64,000 nucleotides of DNA. It comes from Anaerolineaceae bacterium (GTDB taxonomy: Bacteria > Chloroflexota > Anaerolineae > Anaerolineales > Anaerolineaceae). Position numbers and translations under genes: made by a program. The stretch spans positions 1-64,000 of the forward strand of contig JADLFQ010000097.1 of assembly GCA_020845515.1 (NCBI GenBank), in the 5' to 3' direction. A model generated the notes under the pieces. The model had not been told where the DNA came from and ran no database searches. It saw only the letters and a program-made list of their open reading frames with translations. Of the stretch, positions 25,672 through 35,280 are shown in pieces (within the stretch, counting starts at the first letter, position 1; each line of letters begins with the position of its first letter).

Positions 25672-27177
25672 TTAGGTTGATGTTGGCTCGGAAGGATTCC
25701 AACTCCGGCCATCCCGGGCAATCAGGGTTTCAGCAGCCTCCGGGCCCCAGGTGCCTGAGGGGTAATTGGGAAAATCGGCGGGCAAGGTCTTTTCCCATGC
25801 ATTTAGAATGGGGGTTATGGCAGCCCAGGAGCCCTCTACTTGATCGGCGCGCATGAAGAGGGTGGCATCCCCTGCCATGACATCGAGTAACAGGGTTTCA
25901 TAAGCTTCCGGCGACCTTGTTCGAAAAGTATCCTGATAGGAGAAGTCCATATTTACCGGACTGAGCTGTAAAACGGGGCCGGGGTGCTTGGCTTGAAAAC
26001 GCAACACAATTCCTTCTTCGGGCTGAATGTGGATGATTAATTGATTGGGCTGCCATGCCAAAGCTGCCGCGGCTGGAAAAGATTGATGGGGAACAGGGTG
26101 AAATTGGATGATGACTTCGGAGACCTTTTCTGCTAATCTTTTCCCTGTGCGCAAGTAGAAAGGAACATCTTGCCAGCGCCAGTTATCAACGAACAATTTT
26201 ATGGCCGCGAATGTCTCGGAAGATGAATCGGCTGCTACGTTCGGTTCTGCTCGATAAGCGGGGACTTTGTGTCTATTGATCCGGCCAGCCCCATATTGAC
26301 CACGGACGGCGAAATGCTCGACTTGGTTTTCGGGGATTAGGCGAATTGCTCGCAAGACATCCACTTTTTTGTTGCGAATTTCATCCGCTTCGAAGGAGAC
26401 CATAGGTTCCATCGCAATGAGACACAGAATCTGCATCAAGTGGTTCTGGATCATATCCCGTAAAGCCCCGGCGTGCTCATAGTATGCCCCTCGGTGCTCT
26501 ACGCCCACCTGTTCTGCAACCGTAATCTGGATATGATCAATGTAGCGGCGGTCCCAGATCGGTTCGAACAGTGCATTTGCAAAACGAAAGGCGAGAATAT
26601 TTTGAACGGTTTCTTTACCCAGGTAATGGTCAATGCGATAGATTTGAGATTCATCAAAAACAGCGGTAAGTACGCCATTTAAAGTGGTAGCAGAAGCAAG
26701 ATCGTGACCGAAAGGTTTTTCAACAACGATGCGGATATGCTGTTTGTCGTGAGCGAGGCTGGCGGCACCGATTCCTTTGACAATAGTTTCCATGATACCG
26801 GGTGGTGTAGCCAGGTAAAACACCTGATTGGCTGGGCATTCCCAGGTTTTTTCCTGAGCTTGGATTTGTTTACCTAGAGACGCGTAGAGCGCCGGGTCGG
26901 CAAAATTTCCTGAGATGAGCGACACATTGGGCGTGAAACCCTTCCACTTCTCATCATCCACACTGCCACACTGGCAGAAGTGGCTGGCTCCATCTTTCAA
27001 TCGCTGGTGGAATTTATCTTGACTCGCCTCTTTTACGTCCAATCCGATGACGGCAAATTGTTCGGGCAATTGGTTGTCGAGGAGCAGATTATATAGAGCG
27101 GGTGATAGCTTGCGCCATGTTAAATCACCCATGGCTCCGAAAATGACAAGAATGGTGGGCATTTTTTGAGGGGTCAT
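25672..27177 (-). CDS. zwf: Glucose-6-phosphate 1-dehydrogenase (copy 2)
   Basis: A second, clearly divergent glucose-6-phosphate dehydrogenase (501 aa). The nucleotide-binding motif is FGAMGDLTWRKL, with Met in place of the usual Ser. RIDHYLGKE and the RGAYYEHAGALRDMIQNH segment with the catalytic-base His are intact. The start at 27177 gives MTPQKMPTIL; the second Met at 27162 is possible. It lies 28 bp after gnd copy 2 and ends the large pgm-to-zwf operon. Its last codons (NPSEPTST) run into the Mo-hydroxylase remnant, so its natural C-terminus may have been altered by the rearrangement that placed that remnant here. Confidence 0.96.
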   Translation of the reverse strand: MTPQKMPTILVIFGAMGDLTWRKLSPALYNLLLDNQLPEQFAVIGLDVKEASQDKFHQRLKDGASHFCQCGSVDDEKWKGFTPNVSLISGNFADPALYASLGKQIQAQEKTWECPANQVFYLATPPGIMETIVKGIGAASLAHDKQHIRIVVEKPFGHDLASATTLNGVLTAVFDESQIYRIDHYLGKETVQNILAFRFANALFEPIWDRRYIDHIQITVAEQVGVEHRGAYYEHAGALRDMIQNHLMQILCLIAMEPMVSFEADEIRNKKVDVLRAIRLIPENQVEHFAVRGQYGAGRINRHKVPAYRAEPNVAADSSSETFAAIKLFVDNWRWQDVPFYLRTGKRLAEKVSEVIIQFHPVPHQSFPAAAALAWQPNQLIIHIQPEEGIVLRFQAKHPGPVLQLSPVNMDFSYQDTFRTRSPEAYETLLLDVMAGDATLFMRADQVEGSWAAITPILNAWEKTLPADFPNYPSGTWGPEAAETLIARDGRSWNPSEPTST

Positions 27178-27205
27178 TGTCTGGATGTTTTCCTATAAAG
27201 ATAGC

Positions 27206-28615
27206 TCATTCCCATTGGGTATGGAACGAGCCTTTCTCATCAATGCGCTCATAGGTATGAGCGCCAAAATCGTCCCGCTGTGCTTGAATAAGGGATGCTG
27301 GCAGCCAGGCACTACGGTAGCCATCAAAATAAGCCAGTGAAGCCATCAGGCAGGGAACGGGAAGACCAAGCTTTACGGCATGTTCAACAACCGCCCGCAA
27401 ATCATTTTGTCTGGATAAAACCGCTCCTCCCAAGCGGCTGTCTGTTAGAAAATTGTGCAAATCAGGGTGGGCATGAAACGCAGCCCGTATCTCTTCAAGC
27501 AGTGCGGCGCGGATAATACAGCCGCCGCGCCAGATACGGGCGACGTCTTCCAGGTTCAACTCGTATTGATAAACTTTAGAGGCAGTCTGAAGCAAAGCCA
27601 TTCCCTGGGCGTAAGTAAGGATCATGGCAGCATAAAGGGCATTTTTGAGTTGGTTCAGGACGATGTTTCGGTCTCCCTGTAATTGAGGCGTTTGCATGTG
27701 GAAAATCTTGCTGGCTACTTCCCGCTCACTTTTAATGGCCGATAGATTTCGCGCCACCACAGCTGCATCAATCACGGGCGTTGGCGATTGGATATCCATT
27801 GCATTTTGAGATGTCCACATGCCGGTACCTTTTTGCCGGGCTTCATCCAAGATCAGGTCAACCAATCGCTTTCCGGTTTGTTTATCCACTTGAGCGAAGA
27901 TGTGTGAGGTAATTTCTATCAGGTATGCATTAAGCTCTGTTTTATTCCAATCCTTGTAAACGCTTGATAACTCGTCGTCTGAAAGTCCCAAGCCGCGTTT
28001 CATCAAATCGTAAGACTCGGCGATCAACTGCATTAACCCATATTCGATTCCATTGTGAACCATTTTGACATAGTGGCCTGCGGAACCCGACCCTAGATAG
28101 GCGACACAGGGATCTCCGTTGACGTGCGCCGCGACCGCCTCAAGAACGGGTTTGACGCGTTCATAAGCTTCTTTTGGGCCGCCGGGCATCAGGCTGGGGC
28201 CATAACGGGCGCCGTCTTCACCGCCGGAAACGCCGATTCCCATATAAAGAATGCCCTTTACCGCCAGGGATTTTGCCCGCAGATCTGTATCTTTGAAATA
28301 GGAGTTTCCTGCATCAATGATCAGGTCGCCGCTTTCGAGGAGCGGCGCCAGATCCTGAATGACGCTGTCCACCACCCGGCCCGCCGGCACCAGCATCATG
28401 ATAACTCGGGGCGTGGAAAGCACATTGACAAACGCATCCAGACTTTGAGCGGCATAAATGGCGCGGCTTCCGGCTTCTGTTTGTAATTCCCGGACTTGTG
28501 CTTGGTCTTTGTCATACCCGCTCACTGAGAACCCATGATCTGCGATATTAAGCACCATATTGCGTCCCATTACTCCCAGGCCGACCATTCCAATTTTGTA
28601 TTTTTGCTCTGCCAT
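27206..28615 (-). CDS. gnd: 6-phosphogluconate dehydrogenase (copy 2), possible NAD preference
   Basis: Converts 6-phosphogluconate to ribulose-5-phosphate. It has GLGVMGRNMVLN, DAGNSYFKD, GGEDGARYGPSLMPGG, HYVKMVHNGIEY and KGTGMWTSQ. Two positions differ from copy 1. The second Rossmann strand ends in GYDKDQ, with an acidic residue where NADP-linked enzymes have Asn-Arg, which points to NAD+. Met replaces Lys in the KGTGKWT motif. The ATG at 28615 has AGGAGG seven bases upstream, giving 469 aa; the longer frame adds eight residues over the ribosome binding site. It lies 69 bp after the HAD gene. Confidence 0.96.
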   Translation of the reverse strand: MAEQKYKIGMVGLGVMGRNMVLNIADHGFSVSGYDKDQAQVRELQTEAGSRAIYAAQSLDAFVNVLSTPRVIMMLVPAGRVVDSVIQDLAPLLESGDLIIDAGNSYFKDTDLRAKSLAVKGILYMGIGVSGGEDGARYGPSLMPGGPKEAYERVKPVLEAVAAHVNGDPCVAYLGSGSAGHYVKMVHNGIEYGLMQLIAESYDLMKRGLGLSDDELSSVYKDWNKTELNAYLIEITSHIFAQVDKQTGKRLVDLILDEARQKGTGMWTSQNAMDIQSPTPVIDAAVVARNLSAIKSEREVASKIFHMQTPQLQGDRNIVLNQLKNALYAAMILTYAQGMALLQTASKVYQYELNLEDVARIWRGGCIIRAALLEEIRAAFHAHPDLHNFLTDSRLGGAVLSRQNDLRAVVEHAVKLGLPVPCLMASLAYFDGYRSAWLPASLIQAQRDDFGAHTYERIDEKGSFHTQWE

Positions 28616-28684
28616 CTCTTTGCCTCCTGCTGGACTCAACCTTTTATGTTCTGATTAAGAGCGAAAAGGCAAGTCAGTTAAACC

Positions 28685-29314
28685 TCAATCCGCTGGCACA
28701 AGGCCGAATCCTTCAAGGGCCTTCTGCGTTGTCTCGAGAGTGGTGTGGACAATCCCTTCAATTCCCAGGCCATGCGCCACCTCTACAAACATAGAACGAT
28801 CATCAATATAAACCACTTGTTTTGGATGCACCTGGGCGATATCCAACGCGATGCGATACATATCTTCGTCCGGTTTCCGGTAGTGAACAAAACACGAAGA
28901 AATAAAAAAATCAATGAATGCACCCAGCTTGTATTGTTGAACGCGATGAACCGTAAGCTCGCGGCCCTCATTGCTGACGGCTGCAATTTCAAGGTTGTAC
29001 TTCGCTTTAAGTTGGCGCATTAGCTTAATCATTTCCGGAAAAGGTTGCGATTGGCTGTACATAAACGCCTTGAACTCGTCGTGTGAAAATGAGCGCTCTT
29101 GAAAAAAAACAACCCGATTCAAATAAGTGTCGAGACTGATCTTTCCTTCCTCATAGGTATCAAAGGTCAGGTGATGGCGCTCGTTCATCTCTTCGTAATT
29201 CAGGTTAAATTTATCAGCAGCGCGCTTGCGAATATCTTGATCCCAGCCATTTGTAAGCAGGACGCCGCCAATATCGAGGAAAAGGGTGGTGATGGGAGTG
29301 GAAGAGGAAATCAT
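28685..29314 (-). CDS. HAD-superfamily phosphatase
   Basis: A 209-aa haloacid dehalogenase-like hydrolase. The N-terminal motif I is FLDIGGVL, where the second acidic residue of DxD is Gly; the nucleophile Asp is present. The cap domain is helical, the Lys motif is HYRKPDEDMY and the acid pair is VVYIDDRSMF. It probably dephosphorylates a sugar phosphate or related metabolite given its position between tal/pgi and gnd. Its ATG overlaps the stop of the pgi remnant as ATGA, so it was once translationally coupled to pgi. With pgi decayed, its translation may now depend on other initiation. Confidence 0.85.
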   Translation of the reverse strand: MISSSTPITTLFLDIGGVLLTNGWDQDIRKRAADKFNLNYEEMNERHHLTFDTYEEGKISLDTYLNRVVFFQERSFSHDEFKAFMYSQSQPFPEMIKLMRQLKAKYNLEIAAVSNEGRELTVHRVQQYKLGAFIDFFISSCFVHYRKPDEDMYRIALDIAQVHPKQVVYIDDRSMFVEVAHGLGIEGIVHTTLETTQKALEGFGLVPAD

Positions 29315-29595
29315 TGCTTTACTTGCTCCAATTGTAGGGCTGCATTCAGAACCGTAGTAAATGAAGCCAGCCCTTTCTTTCTATCTGTTTCAAGGGGATA
29401 GGTTCTGCCTGGTGTCCACATTTTTGTAATGCCCCCGTCTTATCCGGTGCTTGAGCTTGTTTGAAAACACCAAAGGTATGGGAGACGTCAGAGTCTGGCA
29501 GGTCTTCAATATCCTTTGCTGCTGCCTGCCATGTGCAAGTTGTGGTAAAAACCGGAGGCCTTTTGTGCACGACCAATGAACACCTGCTTTTTTAT
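29311..29595 (-). pseudogene. pgi: C-terminal remnant of glucose-6-phosphate isomerase
   Basis: Between tal and the HAD gene the minus strand encodes VHKRPPVFTTTCTWQAAAKDI, HTFGVFKQAQAPDKTGALQ and, one frameshift later, KKGLASFTTVLNAALQLEQV followed by TGA. These match, in order, the end of the isomerase domain of fused transaldolase/phosphoglucose isomerases (LHKGGPPxF...TWQ.ADDI...YTFGxLKQAQALGDLEAL...KGLxxF). The first 350-400 residues of the isomerase domain are missing, and tal now has its own stop. The remnant's stop overlaps the HAD start. This is a deletion in a former tal-pgi fusion gene. Confidence 0.83.
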
Positions 29596-30726
29596 TCACT
29601 TTTGCAACGTAGATGCTTGCTTTGCCAGTAACGAAGCCTTTAGTTGCTTGAATGCGAGACTGAATTTCTGCACCCCTTCATCCTCAAGCTGCTGCGTCAA
29701 AGCGTTCAGGTCGAGACCGGCCTGGGGCAGCGCCTCCAGGATGTGATAAGCCTCCTCAGCCCCTTCTTCCAACCGTAAAGCCGGTTTGCCATGCTCGCGA
29801 TAAGCGCTAATGGTTTCGAGTGGAAGTGTATTAATTGTCTCCCGACCGATCAAGGCCTCGACATACTTGGTGTCGCTGTACTCTGGATTCTTGGTGCTCG
29901 TGCTTGCCCAAAGCAGGCGCTGTGGTCTTGCTCCTTGGCGGGACAGTTTTTGAAATCGCTTGCTGCCAAAGATTTCCTGGTAGATTTGGTAAGCCACTTT
30001 TGCGCTGGCAATTGCAACTTGCCCGTGCAACCCAGCCACAACCTCGGCAACAGACCCGCCTCCCAGCCGCAGTTTCTCCAGTTTTGGGTCAATCAGCACA
30101 TCAATCCGGCTCAGGAAAAAACTTGCTACCGAGGTTATGCGATCGAGCAGTTTGTTTTGAGCCGCCAGGGTTTCCAAGCCATTCAAATAGGCCTCCGCCA
30201 CTTCACGGTAACGCGGCAGGCCGAAGAGGAGTGTAATATTGACGTTGATCCCCTCCCCGATTAATTGCTGGATGGCTGGCAGCCCTTCCCGGGTTGCCGG
30301 AACTTTAATCAGCAAATTAGGGCGGTTCACCGTGGCCCAAAGATGGCGCGCTTCGGCGATTGTGCCAACGGTATCATAGGCCAGCGTAGGGGAGACCTCC
30401 AGGCTGACGAACCCATCTGCTCCTTTTACCCGGTCATAAATGGGGCGGAAAAGGTCAGCGGCGCGCTGGATGTCTTCTATCGTTAGCGCTTCATATATTT
30501 CCTCGACACTTTTACCTGTCAGTGCCATGGAATGAATGGCGGTATCATAATCGCTGCTTCCTACGATGGCTTTTTCAAAGATGGAAGGATTTGAAGTCAG
30601 GCCACTGGCGCCATCTTGATCAATTAACTGCTGCATCTGGCCGTTATCCATTGCCCCGCGCTGCAGAAAGTCCAACCAAACACTTTGCCCAAAGGCTTCT
30701 AAATCTATGAGAGGATTCTTGTTCAT
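29596..30726 (-). CDS. tal: Transaldolase
   Basis: Transfers a dihydroxyacetone unit between sugar phosphates in the non-oxidative pentose phosphate pathway. It has the start motif LIDLEAFGQSVWLDFLQRGAM, TSNPSIFEKAI (substrate loop), VKVPAT-type LIKVPATREGLPAIQQL with the Schiff-base lysine, and RLLWASTSTKNPEYSDTKYV. At 376 aa it matches the transaldolase half of the fused tal-pgi enzymes. AGGAGTG precedes ATG 30726; a six-residue longer start would overlap rpiB. It follows rpiB by five bases. The isomerase half that once followed is now a remnant. Confidence 0.95.
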   Translation of the reverse strand: MNKNPLIDLEAFGQSVWLDFLQRGAMDNGQMQQLIDQDGASGLTSNPSIFEKAIVGSSDYDTAIHSMALTGKSVEEIYEALTIEDIQRAADLFRPIYDRVKGADGFVSLEVSPTLAYDTVGTIAEARHLWATVNRPNLLIKVPATREGLPAIQQLIGEGINVNITLLFGLPRYREVAEAYLNGLETLAAQNKLLDRITSVASFFLSRIDVLIDPKLEKLRLGGGSVAEVVAGLHGQVAIASAKVAYQIYQEIFGSKRFQKLSRQGARPQRLLWASTSTKNPEYSDTKYVEALIGRETINTLPLETISAYREHGKPALRLEEGAEEAYHILEALPQAGLDLNALTQQLEDEGVQKFSLAFKQLKASLLAKQASTLQK

Positions 30727-30731
30727 TATTG

Positions 30732-31181
30732 TCACTCCTTGCATTCTATTACAGCTACCTTGGCTAACCGGCGCTCAAAGCGTTCCGCTTTTACATAGTG
30801 AGCTGCCAGATAAGTTTGAATAATTTCCCAGGCCAGCGCAAAACCAATCACACGCCCACCCAGACAAAGCAAATTCATATTATCATCCTCAACGCCCTGG
30901 TGGGCGGAAAAACTTTCGTGGATCAGAGCCGAGCGCACTCCGGCAATTTTGTTCGCCGTAAAACAGGCACCTACACCGCTGCCGCAAATGGCTAAGCCGC
31001 GCTCCACCTCACCTTGTGCGACGGCGCGGGCCAGTGGAATAACAAAATCCGGATAATCATCCTCAGGGTCCAATTTGTATGCTCCGAAGTCGCGCACTTT
31101 GTGCCCTGAATTGTGCATTGCTTTCAGAAGAGGCTCTTTTAAGATGTAGCCGCCGTGATCAGTTGCAAACCCAACATACAT
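30732..31181 (-). CDS. rpiB: Ribose-5-phosphate isomerase B
   Basis: Interconverts ribulose-5-phosphate and ribose-5-phosphate. The 149-aa protein has the RpiB hallmarks ATDHGGYILKEPL, GLAICGSGVGACFTANKIAGVRSALIH, and DDNMNLLCLGGRVIG. The active-site Cys (ICGSGVG) is present. The ATG at 31181 is preceded by AAGGAG at ideal spacing. The TTG at 31199 would extend the protein by six residues but covers that ribosome binding site. It lies 19 bp after tkt and five before tal. Confidence 0.95.
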   Translation of the reverse strand: MYVGFATDHGGYILKEPLLKAMHNSGHKVRDFGAYKLDPEDDYPDFVIPLARAVAQGEVERGLAICGSGVGACFTANKIAGVRSALIHESFSAHQGVEDDNMNLLCLGGRVIGFALAWEIIQTYLAAHYVKAERFERRLAKVAVIECKE

Positions 31182-31200
31182 TTTTAACTCCTTGCTCAAA

Positions 31201-33297
31201 TTATGCGATGTTTTTGTGCCCCTTTAGCAGGGAAAGTGCACGTTGGGTGACAGGAGCAACATCAAAGCCGTATTTCTGCATGACGACCTCGCCGGGAGCA
31301 GATGCACCAAAATGATCCACCCCGACCACTTCGATGCCGGGGCCAACATACGGACGCCACCCCAGGGAAACACCGGCTTCGATTGCCAATACGGGTATCC
31401 CCGGCGGCAGGACGGCCTCTTTGTACCCGACGGGTTGTTTATCAAACAAATTCCAGCAAGGAAGGCTGACTACCCGGGCTCGAACACCTTGAGCCTCAAG
31501 CTTTTCACGCGCTGCCAGCGCCAGATGAACTTCGGAGCCTGCAGCGATCAAGATGATATCCTCAGGGGAGGTCTCATGGGTTTGAGCAAGTATATAACCA
31601 CCGGAGCGAACGCCAAGTGGGAGCTGCGGGTACTTAGCCAGATTGAGAACCGGCAATTTTTGTCGGGAAAGAACCAGGGCGACCGGCCCGTCTTGATGCT
31701 CAATGGCAGCCCGCCAGGCGGCGGCTGTTTCGTTTGCATCAGCGGGGCGTATGACCAACATATTTGGGATAGAGCGCAGACCAAGCAGTTGCTCGACCGG
31801 CTGGTGCGTGGGACCGTCTTCCCCAAGTGCGATGCTATCATGTGTAAGCACATAGATGACATGCAGCCCCATTAAAGCCGCCAGACGGATGGAAGGGCGC
31901 ATGTAGTCAGAGAAGATCAAGAAGGTCGCTCCAAAAGGAAGTATCCCTCCATGAGATGCCAGACCGTTCAGGATTGCCCCCATACCGTGTTCGCGCACGC
32001 CAAAGTGCAAGTTGCTTCCAGAATATTGCCAGCCGCCTCCAACGACACCTTGCGAATCGGTTATTGTTTCGTGGGGGCTCTCAAAGTCGCCTTTTCCAGT
32101 CAGGGCGGTGAATGTGGAAGGATTGAGATCGGCAGAGCCACCGATAAAGGTGGGCAGATGAGATACAATGGAATTCATTATTTCCCCCGAAGCCACGCGT
32201 GTGGCGATACCTTTTGCACTGGAGGAAAATTCTGGAATATCCCCATCCCAGCCTTCGGGCAATCCAGCTTGTATCACTTGATGCAGTTCCTGCGCTAGAT
32301 CCGGATAGGCTTGAGCGTACACGGAGAATCGCTTTTCCCATTCCAAGTCGGCTGACTTGCCTTGTTCAACGGCTTGCCGAAAATGAGATAAAGCTGCCTC
32401 TGGAACATGGAAGGGAGGTTCAACCGGCCAACCCAGATTTTCTTTGGCTCGTTTAACTTCTTCTACGCCCAGGGGTGAGCCATGCGCCTCAAAAGAATCT
32501 TGTTTATCGGGCGAACCGTATCCCAGGTGCGTGCGCAGCAAGATGAGTGAGGGGCGCGTCTTATTACGTTGTGCGTTTCTGATAGCGCGCTCCACTGCGG
32601 CCAAATCATTCCCATCTTCAACCGATTGGGTGTGCCAACCATAAGCCTTGAAACGACCTTTGATATCCTCTGTAAAGGTAAGATCTGTCGCCGCCGATAG
32701 GGTGATGCGGTTGTCATCATAGAGGTAGATGAGCTTGCCAAGCCGCAAATGCCCGGCAAGGGAAGCGGCTTCTGCTGCCACCCCTTCCATTAAGTCTCCA
32801 TCACTGACCAACCCATAGGTATAGTGATTGATGATGTTGTGGCCTGGCCGGTTATAACGGGCTGAAAGAAAGGCTTCTGCCATAGCCATCCCTACGCCAT
32901 TGCCAAAGCCCTGACCGAGCGGCCCCGTTGTCACTTCTACGCCCGGTGTAAGGCCGCGTTCCGGGTGGCCAGGAGCGATACTGCCCCATTGGCGAAATTG
33001 CTTGATCTGCTCAAGGGGAAGGTCATACCCTGTAAGGTATAGCAAACTGTACAGCAGCATCGAGCCATGCCCTGCGGACAAGATAAAGCGATCGCGATCG
33101 AACCAGTGAGGGTTGGAGGGGTTGTGCTTAAGGAAGCGAGTCCATAAAACGTAAGCAAAGGCGGCTGCGCCCATTGGCAAGCCGGGATGGCCACTGTTTG
33201 CTTTTTGTATGGCGTCAATTGATAAGAAACGAATGGTGTTGATGGATAAATTATCCAGATCAGGGGGTGTTAAAGTTTTTATATTCTCTTTTCGCAT
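31201..33297 (-). CDS. tkt: Transketolase
   Basis: Thiamine-diphosphate enzyme moving two-carbon units between sugar phosphates (698 aa). Visible are the substrate His in [11 protein letters not shown], the [14 protein letters not shown] loop, the ThDP motif GDGDLMEG...[21 protein letters not shown], and the pyrimidine-domain region [38 protein letters not shown] and VLSRQKLP are also typical. AGGAG lies six bases upstream. It is second in the operon, 39 bp after pgm. Confidence 0.97.
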   Translation of the reverse strand: MRKENIKTLTPPDLDNLSINTIRFLSIDAIQKANSGHPGLPMGAAAFAYVLWTRFLKHNPSNPHWFDRDRFILSAGHGSMLLYSLLYLTGYDLPLEQIKQFRQWGSIAPGHPERGLTPGVEVTTGPLGQGFGNGVGMAMAEAFLSARYNRPGHNIINHYTYGLVSDGDLMEGVAAEAASLAGHLRLGKLIYLYDDNRITLSAATDLTFTEDIKGRFKAYGWHTQSVEDGNDLAAVERAIRNAQRNKTRPSLILLRTHLGYGSPDKQDSFEAHGSPLGVEEVKRAKENLGWPVEPPFHVPEAALSHFRQAVEQGKSADLEWEKRFSVYAQAYPDLAQELHQVIQAGLPEGWDGDIPEFSSSAKGIATRVASGEIMNSIVSHLPTFIGGSADLNPSTFTALTGKGDFESPHETITDSQGVVGGGWQYSGSNLHFGVREHGMGAILNGLASHGGILPFGATFLIFSDYMRPSIRLAALMGLHVIYVLTHDSIALGEDGPTHQPVEQLLGLRSIPNMLVIRPADANETAAAWRAAIEHQDGPVALVLSRQKLPVLNLAKYPQLPLGVRSGGYILAQTHETSPEDIILIAAGSEVHLALAAREKLEAQGVRARVVSLPCWNLFDKQPVGYKEAVLPPGIPVLAIEAGVSLGWRPYVGPGIEVVGVDHFGASAPGEVVMQKYGFDVAPVTQRALSLLKGHKNIA

Positions 33298-33336
33298 ACC
33301 AGCTCTCCTGGCGCTTTTTGATTTTGGCCCTACCTT

Positions 33337-35001
33337 TTAACTGTTATCGGGTAGTTCCCCTGCGGCCAAAGCGTCATTTACAATATTCTGTGCCTCTTCC
33401 AGGATGAGGTGTAGGTGGTCAGCTCCGCGGAAGGTTTCCGCATAGATTTTGTAGATATCTTCGGTTCCGGATGGGCGTGCCGCAAACCACCCATTATCCG
33501 CGGCCACTTTTAAGCCGCCAATTGGGGCATTGTTTCCAGGCGCGCGGGTAAGGATCTTCTGGATTTTCTCGCCTGCCAGGTTTTTTGTTTTTACTTGCTC
33601 TGGAGACAACTTTGCCAGCATCTTCTTTTGTTGAGGGGTAGCCGGTGCCTCGATGCGCTCGTAAACCGGTTCGCCAAATTCATGCACCAGATCGGAGTAA
33701 ATTTCACCGGGGTCGCGGCCCATTTTGGCAGTGATCTCTGCTGCAAGCAAAGTAAGAATTATTCCATCCTTGTCGGTAGTCCAAACGCTCCCATCCAGAC
33801 GGGTGAACGATGCGCCTGCGCTTTCTTCACCGCCGAAACCAAGTGAACCGTCGAGCAGCCCTTCCACAAACCACTTGAACCCGACGGGAACTTCGTAAAG
33901 CTTGCGCCCAAGCTTCCCGGTAACCCGGTCAATCATTCGGGTGCTTACCAGTGTTTTCCCCACGGCAGCCGCCTTATTCCATTTTGGGCGATTTTGGAAG
34001 AGATAATAAACAACGACTGAAAGATAGTGGTTAGGCGGAAGTAAACCGGTGCTTTGGGTGACAATTCCATGCCGGTCATGGTCTGTATCACATGCGAAGG
34101 CGAGATCAAACTGATCTTTTAACCCAATCAGGCTTTGCATGGCATAGGGTGATGACGGATCCATGCGGATCTGACCATCCCAATCTACGGTCATGAATCG
34201 GAAGGCAGGGTCAACCACTTGGTTGACGACCTTAAGATTCAATTTATAGCGGTCGGCAATCGGCTCCCAGTAATGGATCCCTGCACCGCCGAGGGGGTCA
34301 ACTCCGAGGTTGATCCCGGCTCCGTGAATGGCGTCCATGTCTACTACCTGGGCGAGCTCCCCAACATAGGTATTAATATAATCATAGGGGTGTGTTGTGG
34401 AGGTTTGCAAGGCTTTTTCAAAAGGTATTCTCTTGATGTTCTTCAGTCGGGTGGATAAAAACTCATTGGCTTTTGCTTCTATCCAGTTTGTGATGGTACC
34501 TTCTGCCGGGCCTCCGTTGGGCGGGTTGTATTTGAAACCACCATCATGCGGCGGGTTATGAGAGGGGGTGATTACGATTCCATCGGCAAGGCCAGCCTTG
34601 CGCCCCTGGTTGTATTTGAGAATAGCGAGAGAAATGGCGGGCGTGGGCGTATATTCTCCTGCTGCCGCGATCATCACCTCGACCCCATTGGCGGCTAATA
34701 CTTCCAACGCGCTGGCATAAGCTGGGAAAGAAAGCGCATGGGTATCCATCCCAAGAAACAACGGGCCACTGATCTTCTGCTGTTTCCGGTACAAACAGAT
34801 GGCTTGACTGATGGCAAGGATATGCCATTCGTTAAAGGATTTTTCGAAAGATGTGCCGCGGTGGCCGGAGGTGCCGAACGAAACGCGCTGGCTCAAAATA
34901 GAGGGGTCTGGGGTTTCTGTGTAGTAGGCCGTGATGAGTTTTGGGGTGTTGACCAGCAGAGCCGGGTCTGCTGGTTTTCCTGCGAGGGGGCTAATATCCA
35001 T
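33337..35001 (-). CDS. pgm: Phosphoglucomutase, alpha-D-glucose-phosphate specific
   Basis: Interconverts glucose-1-phosphate and glucose-6-phosphate (554 aa, normal length). The catalytic serine loop is TPSHNPPHDGG; the metal loop appears as DTDHDRHG; the sugar-binding loop is GGEESAGAS; and the phosphate-binding end is ARPSGTEDIYKIYAE. GGGAGGAAACAG stands just before the ATG. It is the first gene of the operon that continues through tkt, rpiB, tal, HAD, gnd and zwf, and so links glycogen or galactose breakdown to the pentose phosphate pathway. Confidence 0.96.
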   Translation of the reverse strand: MDISPLAGKPADPALLVNTPKLITAYYTETPDPSILSQRVSFGTSGHRGTSFEKSFNEWHILAISQAICLYRKQQKISGPLFLGMDTHALSFPAYASALEVLAANGVEVMIAAAGEYTPTPAISLAILKYNQGRKAGLADGIVITPSHNPPHDGGFKYNPPNGGPAEGTITNWIEAKANEFLSTRLKNIKRIPFEKALQTSTTHPYDYINTYVGELAQVVDMDAIHGAGINLGVDPLGGAGIHYWEPIADRYKLNLKVVNQVVDPAFRFMTVDWDGQIRMDPSSPYAMQSLIGLKDQFDLAFACDTDHDRHGIVTQSTGLLPPNHYLSVVVYYLFQNRPKWNKAAAVGKTLVSTRMIDRVTGKLGRKLYEVPVGFKWFVEGLLDGSLGFGGEESAGASFTRLDGSVWTTDKDGIILTLLAAEITAKMGRDPGEIYSDLVHEFGEPVYERIEAPATPQQKKMLAKLSPEQVKTKNLAGEKIQKILTRAPGNNAPIGGLKVAADNGWFAARPSGTEDIYKIYAETFRGADHLHLILEEAQNIVNDALAAGELPDNS

Positions 35002-35222
35002 CTGTTTCCTCCCTTTTGAAACAAGTTTGATGAACAGCCTGCATTGCCTTTACCTCACTGCTATATTTGACTAAACCGATAAACATTATCTATAGTATAG
35101 CACACCTTGATGGCAGACCATTAAAGTGTAACAGAAAACGAGGGATTATTCTCTAAAAATTTTAGAAAATGCCGTTTGTTCTTTTTGGAAGATTTAAATA
35201 GCACGATCGTCTATTTTCATAA

Positions 35223-35250
35223 GAAAAATGGCAAGCGCTATGCTTACCAT
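35223..35250 (-). terminator. Terminator of the tRNA gene
   Basis: On the minus strand a 9-bp hairpin with one mismatch (35228-35236 with 35242-35250) is followed by five T residues. It lies 30 bases after the tRNA 3' end. Confidence 0.6.
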
Positions 35251-35280
35251 TTGTAAAGCATTCTTTGATAACAAAATTTA

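Noticed and set aside
25253-25675. 140-codon plus-strand open frame
   Set aside because: It is opposite the molybdenum hydroxylase remnant, whose pieces are clearly conserved on the minus strand.
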